Assembly: GCA_047636995.1 (NCBI GenBank)
Contig: JBLIGQ010000034.1
Span: 1 to 30,146, forward strand
Source: JAQWQB01 sp047636995
GTDB lineage: Bacteria > Bacteroidota > Bacteroidia > Flavobacteriales_D > Sanyastnellaceae
Reading direction: 5' to 3'
Length of the DNA: 30,146 nucleotides
Shown: in pieces, positions 16,969-23,000 of the stretch
How positions within the stretch are numbered: position 1 is the first letter of the stretch
Layout of the letters: each line of letters opens with the position of its first letter
The notes under the pieces: model-generated
Seen by the model: the letters and a program-made list of their open reading frames with translations, nothing else
The model's database searches: none
Told to the model about the DNA's origin: nothing
Position numbers and translations under genes: made by a program

Positions 16969-18032
16969 GGAAGTCAACCATCATATCACTTAGTTTTTTA
17001 ATTGCGCTGAACGCCTTACTATCAGTGGGCTATCTTTTGGTGAAAGAGGCGCATGAATATGCAAGTCCTCATGCGTTCTGGTTGCTCTTTATTATTCCTA
17101 TTACTAGTTTCTTATTTCATTGGCGAAGGCTAAATTTACAAGCGGATGTTAAAATCCCAATGCTCGTTTCATCTTGGAAGAGCCCAGTAGCTCAGCTAAA
17201 TAGACATTGGATTTTCGCCCTAAGAATGTTGGCTTTCTTCTTTTTAATTATCGTTTTAGCCCGGCCTCAATCAAGCTCAAGCACTGAAAATCTCACGAGA
17301 GAAGGCATAGACATCGTGCTAGCAATGGACTTAAGCTTTAGTATGCTTTCTCAGGATTTCAGTCCAAACCGCCTAGAAAGCTCAAAAGAAACGGCCATTC
17401 AATTTGTTGACGAACGTCCAGATGACCGAATCGGAGTGGTGGTTTATGAAGGTGAAAGCTTCACGCAAGTGCCACTTACCACAGACCACATAGTTGTGAA
17501 AAATGGCATTGCTTCTCTGAAAACAGGAATGGTTGAGGGAGGAACGGCTATTGGAATGGGCCTCGCTACAGCGGTTAATCGCTTGAAAGATTCCGAAGCA
17601 AAAAGTAAAATAATTGTCCTCTTAACTGATGGTGTGAACAACGCGGGACAAATACAACCGCAAGATGCTGCTCAGCTTGCGAGCCTCTTTAACATTCGCG
17701 TTTATACAGTGGGTGTTGGAACCATTGGAAAGGCTAAAACGCCTGTCACGATGCAAAATGGACAGTATGTATATGATTGGAGAGATGTTGAGATTGACGA
17801 AGATATCCTGAAGCTTATAGCTGAAAAGACCGGTGGAAGATACTTCAGGGCAACCAGTGAAGAAAAGTTAGGTAGCATTTATAAAGAAATTGACCAACTA
17901 GAAAAAACACGGTTTAATGTGTTTCAAATAAATCGGAAAACAGAAAACTTCAAGTACTATTTAGCCTGCGCCATTGGTTTTCTGCTCCTAGAGTTCATTG
18001 TGAGACACCTTTTAATTCGAAGTATCACATGA
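16965..18032 (+). CDS. batA: BatA, VWA-domain membrane protein
   Basis: A 355-aa protein with hydrophobic segments near residues 5-26, 37-52 and 82-99, a VWA domain at about 113-310, and a C-terminal helix (332-351). The MIDAS metal site is complete: DLSFS (D122, S124, S126), T194 in GGTAIG and D222 in LLTDG. The Bat proteins were linked to aerotolerance and stress resistance in Bacteroides; their biochemical role is still unclear. The first helix makes it slightly longer than common BatA proteins. It overlaps both neighbouring genes by ATGA. Confidence 0.94.
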   Translation: MRKSTIISLSFLIALNALLSVGYLLVKEAHEYASPHAFWLLFIIPITSFLFHWRRLNLQADVKIPMLVSSWKSPVAQLNRHWIFALRMLAFFFLIIVLARPQSSSSTENLTREGIDIVLAMDLSFSMLSQDFSPNRLESSKETAIQFVDERPDDRIGVVVYEGESFTQVPLTTDHIVVKNGIASLKTGMVEGGTAIGMGLATAVNRLKDSEAKSKIIVLLTDGVNNAGQIQPQDAAQLASLFNIRVYTVGVGTIGKAKTPVTMQNGQYVYDWRDVEIDEDILKLIAEKTGGRYFRATSEEKLGSIYKEIDQLEKTRFNVFQINRKTENFKYYLACAIGFLLLEFIVRHLLIRSIT

Positions 18033-19165
18033 GCAAACGAACTACTTACAGAACGGGCTGGATTTCTGTACTCTTAATCATCACAGAGGTACTCTTCTGG
18101 GTGCTCATTGTAGGAGCTTTTTTCTTAGCCAAACGAATCGCGCCGAACATTTCAGTTCATCATCCAAATGGGGTTTATCTGATTCCCATTACGGCAGTAG
18201 CTTTAGCACTATTTATTGGGTTTTTGGCCTGGCGAAATAAAATGATTCAGCGTTTTTCTGACCCGAGTTTGCTTGATTCCTCAATCCCAAACAGATCTTT
18301 GTCTTCAACCGTGCTTCGCTTCATTCTTTGGAGATTAGCAATGGCATGCATTATCATAAGCTTTATAGACCCAAAGATTGGGACAAAGCCAGAAATGGTA
18401 GAAGCGAAAGGCATTGACCTCATGGTTGCCATTGATGTCTCAAACAGCATGATGGCTGAAGACCTAGCACCAAATCGATTAGAGCTAGCAAAACAATCTA
18501 TCCGACGCATGATTTCAAGTTTGGACGGTGACCGGATTGGTATTGTTGTTTTTGCAGGTGATGCCTTCGTGCAACTGCCAATAACAACCGACATCCAATC
18601 TGCAAAAATGTTCCTGAATGCAGTCCAAACAAATAGCATTGCTGCCCAGGGAACGGCAATAGGTACAGCGATTGACTTGTGCGTAGAAAGCTTTGACCCC
18701 GAAAGTCAAGCCGGAAAAGCGATACTCATTTTTACTGACGGGGAGAATCACGAAGACGATGCCACCTCTTCAGCTGGAAAGGCCCTTAAAAGTGGCATTA
18801 AAGTCTTTGCGGTAGGAATGGGCTCTCCTGAAGGTGCTCCAATTCCAGAATTCAACTCTTCTGGAAAGCGAACTGGCTTTAAGACTGACAACGCTGGAAC
18901 CACCGTGGTCACAGCGCTAGATGAATCTATGCTGGTTGATATTGTTAAAGCAGGAGACGGGGTGTTTGTTCGTTCAGGAAAAAACTTTGCCAACCTCTCG
19001 CCCATTTTTGACGAAATCAACCAATTGGATGAAAGTGAGTCTGGACAAGTAGAATTTTCAGATTATGAACACCGATTTCAAATTTTTGCCTTCATTGGCT
19101 TTCTTCTTCTTGTTATCGAATTAATGCTGAGCGAACGGAAGTGGTCCAGATCTTTTGAACTATGA
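18029..19165 (+). CDS. batB: BatB, VWA-domain membrane protein
   Basis: A 378-aa paralogue of BatA. Transmembrane helices lie near 12-34, 48-68 and 96-113, the VWA domain spans about 128-335, and there is a C-terminal helix (AFIGFLLLVIELML). The MIDAS is intact: DVSNS (D136, S138, S140), T209 in QGTAIG and D237 in FTDGEN. It probably pairs with BatA in the inner membrane with the VWA domain in the periplasm. It starts within the batA stop and its stop overlaps batC, both by ATGA, suggesting translational coupling. Confidence 0.94.
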   Translation: MSKRTTYRTGWISVLLIITEVLFWVLIVGAFFLAKRIAPNISVHHPNGVYLIPITAVALALFIGFLAWRNKMIQRFSDPSLLDSSIPNRSLSSTVLRFILWRLAMACIIISFIDPKIGTKPEMVEAKGIDLMVAIDVSNSMMAEDLAPNRLELAKQSIRRMISSLDGDRIGIVVFAGDAFVQLPITTDIQSAKMFLNAVQTNSIAAQGTAIGTAIDLCVESFDPESQAGKAILIFTDGENHEDDATSSAGKALKSGIKVFAVGMGSPEGAPIPEFNSSGKRTGFKTDNAGTTVVTALDESMLVDIVKAGDGVFVRSGKNFANLSPIFDEINQLDESESGQVEFSDYEHRFQIFAFIGFLLLVIELMLSERKWSRSFEL

Positions 19166-19941
19166 AAACGAACCTATTTAGCACATTTGTTTTTCTCTTG
19201 ATGGTATCATCCTCTGCTGATGCCCAAGTAGCGAAAAAAGAACTTTACGAGGGTAATATTGCCTATCAGGAAGGCAATTACACAAAAGCCGATAGCTTAT
19301 ATCAACTCGGCACTCAAAAAGGAGCACCTGAAGGCATTACTTCTTACAACAGAGGAAATACATTTTATCAAAGGGGCCTTTATGACGAAGCTATGGAGTC
19401 TTTTAAAAAGGCTGAGAGAAATACTGATGACCCAACTGAAAAGGCTGAAGCGTTTCATAACATTGGAAATACATTCTTACAACAAGAAAAACCATCTGAA
19501 GCCATAGATGCTTACAAGAAATCACTTCGACTTAATCCTACTGATGAAGATACGCGGTATAATTTAGCCTACGCTCAGCAAATGCTTCAGGAACAACAAG
19601 AACAGGAAGAGCAGGAAGGAGACGAGGAACAAGAAGGCGATCAGGAGCAAGAAAAAGACGGAGATCAAGACAAAGAGGGTGATCAGGAGCAAGAAGGAGA
19701 TCAAGACAAAGAAGGAGAAGGAGACGAAGAGAAGGAAAGTGAGAAAGAGAAGGAAGGTGACAAAGAGAAAGAAGGGGATCAAGATCAAGAGGGGAAGAAA
19801 GAAGCAAAACCATTTGAAATAAGTAAAGATGATGCACAGCGCATGTTAGAAGCGCTTGATCAAAAAGAAAAGGCGCTTCAAATGAAACTCCAGAAGGAAA
19901 AAGGAAAAGGTGATAAAAAGAAAATTGAAAAAGACTGGTAA
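19162..19941 (+). CDS. batC: BatC, TPR protein with an acidic low-complexity tail
   Basis: A 259-aa exported protein with a signal peptide (residues 1-22) and about three TPR units (27-140; e.g. YNRGNTFYQRGLYDEAMESF). Residues 142-217 are almost only E, Q, D, K and G in GDQ(D/E)(K/Q)E-like repeats, followed by a short helical basic end (MLEALDQKEKALQMKLQKEK). BatC is thought to bridge BatA/B and BatD/E through its TPRs; this is family inference. The acidic stretch is likely disordered and may vary in length between strains. The gene overlaps batB by 4 bp. Confidence 0.92.
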   Translation: MKTNLFSTFVFLLMVSSSADAQVAKKELYEGNIAYQEGNYTKADSLYQLGTQKGAPEGITSYNRGNTFYQRGLYDEAMESFKKAERNTDDPTEKAEAFHNIGNTFLQQEKPSEAIDAYKKSLRLNPTDEDTRYNLAYAQQMLQEQQEQEEQEGDEEQEGDQEQEKDGDQDKEGDQEQEGDQDKEGEGDEEKESEKEKEGDKEKEGDQDQEGKKEAKPFEISKDDAQRMLEALDQKEKALQMKLQKEKGKGDKKKIEKDW

Positions 19942-19942
19942 G

Positions 19943-21616
19943 ATGCATCGACTAATTCTCTGTTTTCTTGCATTGATTTTTAGCTTTTTGGCCCATGGTC
20001 AGTCAGCTACTTGCTCTGTGAATAAAAATCCAGTTCGCCCTGGGGAAGCCTTAAAAATAACCGTTTCCGTCACAGGCGTAAATGGTGAAGTGCAAATGCG
20101 GCAAATTGAAGGACTCCAATTCTTGAATGGGCCATCAGTTGGAGAACAGCACCAAACTATAAATGGAAAACGAACATCCACTTATTCATACGCATATACT
20201 TTTCGAGCCCAAAAAGAAGGAACAATTCAAATACCTTCTATAATAGTTATTACAGGTAATAAAAAACTGAAGACTGATCCCTTTAAAATTGAGGTCAGCA
20301 ACAAACAAGAAGCCAAGAGTAGTGATTTCTTTCTCGTCCTAGATGCGAGTAAACGAAGGGTAAACATTGGTGAAGCCGTCGTTTTAAAGTACAAAGTTTA
20401 TCAGAGATACAGGGGTTTTCAAATCGAAGGGTATGATTTCCCTGAGTTGAAAGGATTCTGGAATGAGCAAGTTAAAGACCACCAAGGTCAATGGTCTAAT
20501 GTTTCTGTTAATGGAAAGAATTACCAAGTTGCTACCCTAAAAATAGACGTATTATTCCCTCAGCAGTCAGGGACCTTTACCCTTGAAAACTTTAAAATGG
20601 ATGCTGTAGTTGGAAATTTTTTCAACGCTCAGAAAATAAATGCAATTTCTGCACCTTTATCAATTACTGTCAATCCGCTTCCCTCGGGAAAACCAGACAA
20701 CTTCGTTGGTGCTTTCAAAAACCTTTCAATGAAAGTTGAGCCTTCATCACTTGAAGTAAAGGCAAATGAAGCGGTAAATATTAAAGTCACTTATTCAGGG
20801 GTAGGAAACTTGAGGCTTATCTCTGCTCCTCAAATCAAATGGCCGGAAGACCTGGAGGTGTATGATCCTGAGATTTCTGATCGGATTACAGTCAATTCGA
20901 ATGGCATGTCTGGAAAACGAACTTTCGAATATGTCATTATCCCACGAAGTGAAGGCATTTACAATCTTCCTGATTTTAAAACTTCTTACTTCAGGTTAGA
21001 AGGCCAATCATACGCCCCTCTTTCATGGGAGAGCCAAGTGCTCTCTGCAACAGCTAACGAAGCAGGAGCAGATGTAAACTACAGCTTCAATGGCAAGACC
21101 GATGTTCAAATCCTAAATCAAGACATTCGATACATTCAAAATATTCCCACTAAAATAAATGTACAAGGAAGCCTCTTCTTTGGCAGTCTATCTTTCTATT
21201 TAATCTATGCCTCTCCGTTTGCGCTCTTTCTCCTGAGTTTTCTTGCGCTAAGAAATCAGAAATCTAAAGAACAGGACACCACAGGTTATAAGCAAAAACG
21301 CGCAGGGAAAAATTTAAAGAAGTGGCTGAATGAAGCCTCTAAACAGCAAAACGACTCTTCAAAATTTTATGCTTCGTTACAAAACGGATTGGAGAATTAT
21401 CTGATAGACAAATTTTTCATGGAGCGAAGTAAACTATCGCGCCAGGCAATTCAATCACGCATTCAAGCGTATGCAGGAGATGATCTCTGCATTGAATTTT
21501 TGACGCTTTGGGATAAGACGGAGATGGCCCGTTTTGCCCCAATGACGTCTTCGGAAATCCCAGAGGACTTGAGCAAGGCGAATGACTTGCTATCTAAAAT
21601 TGAAGCAATCAAATGA
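19943..21616 (+). CDS. batD: BatD, large periplasmic beta-domain membrane protein
   Basis: A 557-aa protein from ATG 19943, one base after the batC stop. An in-frame ATG at 19910 inside batC would bury the signal peptide MHRLILCFLALIFSFLAHGQ. The body consists of successive Ig-like beta domains typical of BatD (SATCSVNKNPVRPGEALKIT; YAYTFRAQKEGTIQIPSIIV). A transmembrane helix lies near residues 430-452 (SFYLIYASPFALFLLSFLAL), followed by a helical cytoplasmic tail. It acts with the other Bat proteins in the envelope. It overlaps batE by ATGA. Confidence 0.93.
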   Translation: MHRLILCFLALIFSFLAHGQSATCSVNKNPVRPGEALKITVSVTGVNGEVQMRQIEGLQFLNGPSVGEQHQTINGKRTSTYSYAYTFRAQKEGTIQIPSIIVITGNKKLKTDPFKIEVSNKQEAKSSDFFLVLDASKRRVNIGEAVVLKYKVYQRYRGFQIEGYDFPELKGFWNEQVKDHQGQWSNVSVNGKNYQVATLKIDVLFPQQSGTFTLENFKMDAVVGNFFNAQKINAISAPLSITVNPLPSGKPDNFVGAFKNLSMKVEPSSLEVKANEAVNIKVTYSGVGNLRLISAPQIKWPEDLEVYDPEISDRITVNSNGMSGKRTFEYVIIPRSEGIYNLPDFKTSYFRLEGQSYAPLSWESQVLSATANEAGADVNYSFNGKTDVQILNQDIRYIQNIPTKINVQGSLFFGSLSFYLIYASPFALFLLSFLALRNQKSKEQDTTGYKQKRAGKNLKKWLNEASKQQNDSSKFYASLQNGLENYLIDKFFMERSKLSRQAIQSRIQAYAGDDLCIEFLTLWDKTEMARFAPMTSSEIPEDLSKANDLLSKIEAIK

Positions 21617-22365
21617 AAAAGCTCACAATCATACTTCTATTGTCAATAGCCCCTCTCTTTCTCAATGCGAGTGATTGGAAAGCAAAATTTGCCGAAGGAA
21701 ATGCTTTTTACGAGCAAGGCGACTATGAGCAGGCCTATACTACTTTCAGAGGCCTCTCTGATGCTTATTCCTCATTCGAATTGTACTTCAACACAGGTAA
21801 CGCTGCTTATAAATCGAATAAATTGGGAGAAGCCATTCTCTATTATCAGCGGGCCAAGAAAATTAATCCTACCAATGAAGATCTACTGACCAACCTAGAC
21901 ATCGCAAACGCAAAGGTTAAAGACCGCATTGAAGAATTACCTAATCTAGGAGTAGAAGATGCGTGGGGAATAGCAACAGCTTCTAATCAGCTCAATTTTT
22001 GGAGCTGGCTCACCATCATTCTGACTTTCTTGGGCCTAGGTCTCATTGCTGGCTCATTTTGGATCAAGCGTCAGAACTTACGAAAATCTTTATTTGGAGT
22101 TGGAATAACCACATTAGTCATCAGCTTTGGAGTATACGGTATGTCAAGAGCTACTTTCAATAATGTCCTCAAAAACACCTCGGCAGTCATTTTAAGTCCC
22201 AAAATTGAAGTTAAAACTGGCCCCAACACTGAGGAACAAAACGCTTTTCTCTTACATGAAGGAACCACTGTGAAAATTCTTCAACGGATTGACGGCTGGG
22301 TTGAAATTAAGCTCGCAAATGGAAATGTAGGATGGGTTCAGACATCAGCTATTGAACTGGTTTAA
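21613..22365 (+). CDS. batE: BatE, TPR and SH3-like membrane protein
   Basis: A 250-aa protein with a signal peptide (MKKLTIILLLSIAPLFLNAS) and TPR units at about 23-105. Two transmembrane helices follow (129-150 and 157-176), then a C-terminal SH3-like domain (190-250; TTVKILQRIDGWVEIKLANG, GWVQTSAIELV). This is the standard BatE layout and the end of the operon. A hairpin follows 13 bp after the stop. Confidence 0.93.
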   Translation: MKKLTIILLLSIAPLFLNASDWKAKFAEGNAFYEQGDYEQAYTTFRGLSDAYSSFELYFNTGNAAYKSNKLGEAILYYQRAKKINPTNEDLLTNLDIANAKVKDRIEELPNLGVEDAWGIATASNQLNFWSWLTIILTFLGLGLIAGSFWIKRQNLRKSLFGVGITTLVISFGVYGMSRATFNNVLKNTSAVILSPKIEVKTGPNTEEQNAFLLHEGTTVKILQRIDGWVEIKLANGNVGWVQTSAIELV

Positions 22366-22374
22366 TAGCTATAA

Positions 22375-22494
22375 AAAGAAAGTCCCAGACGTTTCTGGGA
22401 CTTTGCATTAACCTTAACCAAAATACTAAATAACTTAACTACTAAACTCTAAACTACTGGCGCATAGATTGCTCCAGATAATCTGTGTATGTGT
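22375..22494 (-). ncRNA. Candidate small RNA, tandem unit 1
   Basis: On the minus strand a perfect TAnnTTTG box (TACATTTG, 22501-22508) would start a transcript near 22494. It would end after the hairpin at 22379-22404 and the T-rich tail TTTCTTTTT, giving about 120 nt. Within it lie TAGTAGTTAAGT and TTTGGTTAAGGT, both also present in unit 2. A 20-bp element at 22551-22570 lies exactly 62 bp upstream of the box, as in unit 2. No clear -33 TTTG box is seen. Existence, ends and function are inferred. Confidence 0.33.
22379..22404. terminator. Hairpin after batE, probably bidirectional
   Basis: AAAGTCCCAGA pairs with TCTGGGACTTT over an 11-bp stem and 4-nt loop, beginning 13 bp after the batE stop. 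The plus-strand T-run is only three bases, while the minus-strand side is followed by TTTCTTTTT, so the minus direction is the better terminator. Confidence 0.75.
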
Positions 22495-22550
22495 ATATTT
22501 CAAATGTAAGTGACCTTACTCTATCTTAACGTAATCTTTCTGCCTCAAGT

Positions 22551-22570
22551 GTGTGTAAGTATTTTCCTAC
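22551..22570 (-). promoter_or_regulatory. Conserved upstream element, unit 1
   Basis: Read on the minus strand this is GTAGGAAAATACTTACACAC. It matches the element at 22777-22796 at 14 of 20 positions, giving the consensus GTARGAAWATWCYYACACRC. It partly overlaps an imperfect inverted repeat (TGTAGG...CTTACA). The position 62 bp before a TAnnTTTG box would suit an activator site. Confidence 0.35.
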
Positions 22571-22611
22571 AGGTTAAAAAATCCTAATTCAAATTCATTC
22601 GTTTTTTTTCC

Positions 22612-22720
22612 ACAATAAAAAAGTCTCGATCGTTATCGAGACTTTTTACCTTAACCAAATTAACTTAAATACTTAACTACTATTAACCTTTGTATTCTCG
22701 TCCGAGTGGACTAAAAAACT
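22612..22720 (-). ncRNA. Candidate small RNA, tandem unit 2
   Basis: On the minus strand a perfect TAnnTTTG box (TATGTTTG, 22727-22734) would start a transcript near 22720. It would end after the 13-bp-stem hairpin at 22618-22647 followed by T-rich sequence, giving about 108 nt. It contains TAGTAGTTAAGT and TTTGGTTAAGGT as in unit 1, but the hairpin sequence differs while the fold is kept. This suggests conserved structure rather than a simple recent copy. Transcription is inferred. Confidence 0.35.
22618..22647. terminator. Strong symmetric hairpin of unit 2
   Basis: AAAAAGTCTCGAT pairs perfectly with ATCGAGACTTTTT around CGTT. It has T-runs on both strands and could terminate in either direction. 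Confidence 0.8.
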
Positions 22721-22776
22721 ATGTGACAAACATACAGTGGTTGTTGTTATCTGCTTGTAGGAATCAACAGGCAAAA

Positions 22777-22796
22777 GCGTGTGGGAATATTCTTAC
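22777..22796 (-). promoter_or_regulatory. Conserved upstream element, unit 2
   Basis: Read on the minus strand this is GTAAGAATATTCCCACACGC. It is the partner of 22551-22570, and its first base is again exactly 62 bp from the first base of the TAnnTTTG box. TGTGGGAATATTCTTACA (22780-22797, plus strand) is an imperfect palindrome with 7 of 9 pairs. Confidence 0.35.
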
Positions 22797-22812
22797 AAAC
22801 TTCTATAAATGC

Positions 22813-22844
22813 AAAAAAGACCTTAGATGACTCTAAGACCTTTT
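22813..22844. terminator. Hairpin of degenerate unit 3
   Basis: The arms AAAAGACCTTAGA and TCTAAGACCTTTT pair with a 2x2 internal mismatch around a 4-nt loop. ACTTAACCAAA follows on the plus strand, as in units 1 and 2. The rest of the unit is not recognisable, except for a perfect TACTTTTG directly next to the hairpin on the minus strand. Confidence 0.6.
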
Positions 22845-22943
22845 ACTTAACCAAAAGTATTTGCTCTAATTCCTTATATGTGCTTGTGCACGTAAACTCT
22901 TACCTTATCTAACGGGTAGATCGATAATAGGTTTCGTTTATTT

Positions 22944-22982
22944 AAAAAAAAAGGAGGCCCCATTCTTTAGAAGCCTCCTTTT
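22944..22982 (-). terminator. Terminator of the metalloprotease gene
   Basis: On the minus strand AAGGAGGC pairs with GCCTCCTT around a 14-nt loop and is followed by a run of nine T, about 20 bp after the stop codon at 23001. Confidence 0.88.
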
Positions 22983-23000
22983 CAAACTCATCTATTCTTT

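Larger units (their letters stand above)
22366..23000. other. Gene-free stretch between convergent genes with serial stem-loops and repeated units
   Basis: No coding frame is supportable. The stretch contains four hairpins (22379-22404, 22618-22647, 22813-22844, 22944-22982). The first three are followed on the plus strand by ACCTTAACCAAA (identical at 22411-22422 and 22648-22659) or its variant ACTTAACCAAA (22845-22855). The 12-mer ACTTAACTACTA occurs at 22433-22444 and again at 22671-22682. Read on the minus strand, the first two units each look like promoter, short transcript and terminator. Confidence 0.7.

Noticed and set aside
19538..19948. Leu-rich open frame antisense to batC
   Set aside because: It is the complement of the GAA/CAA/GAC-rich low-complexity stretch and looks like membrane segments only by composition.
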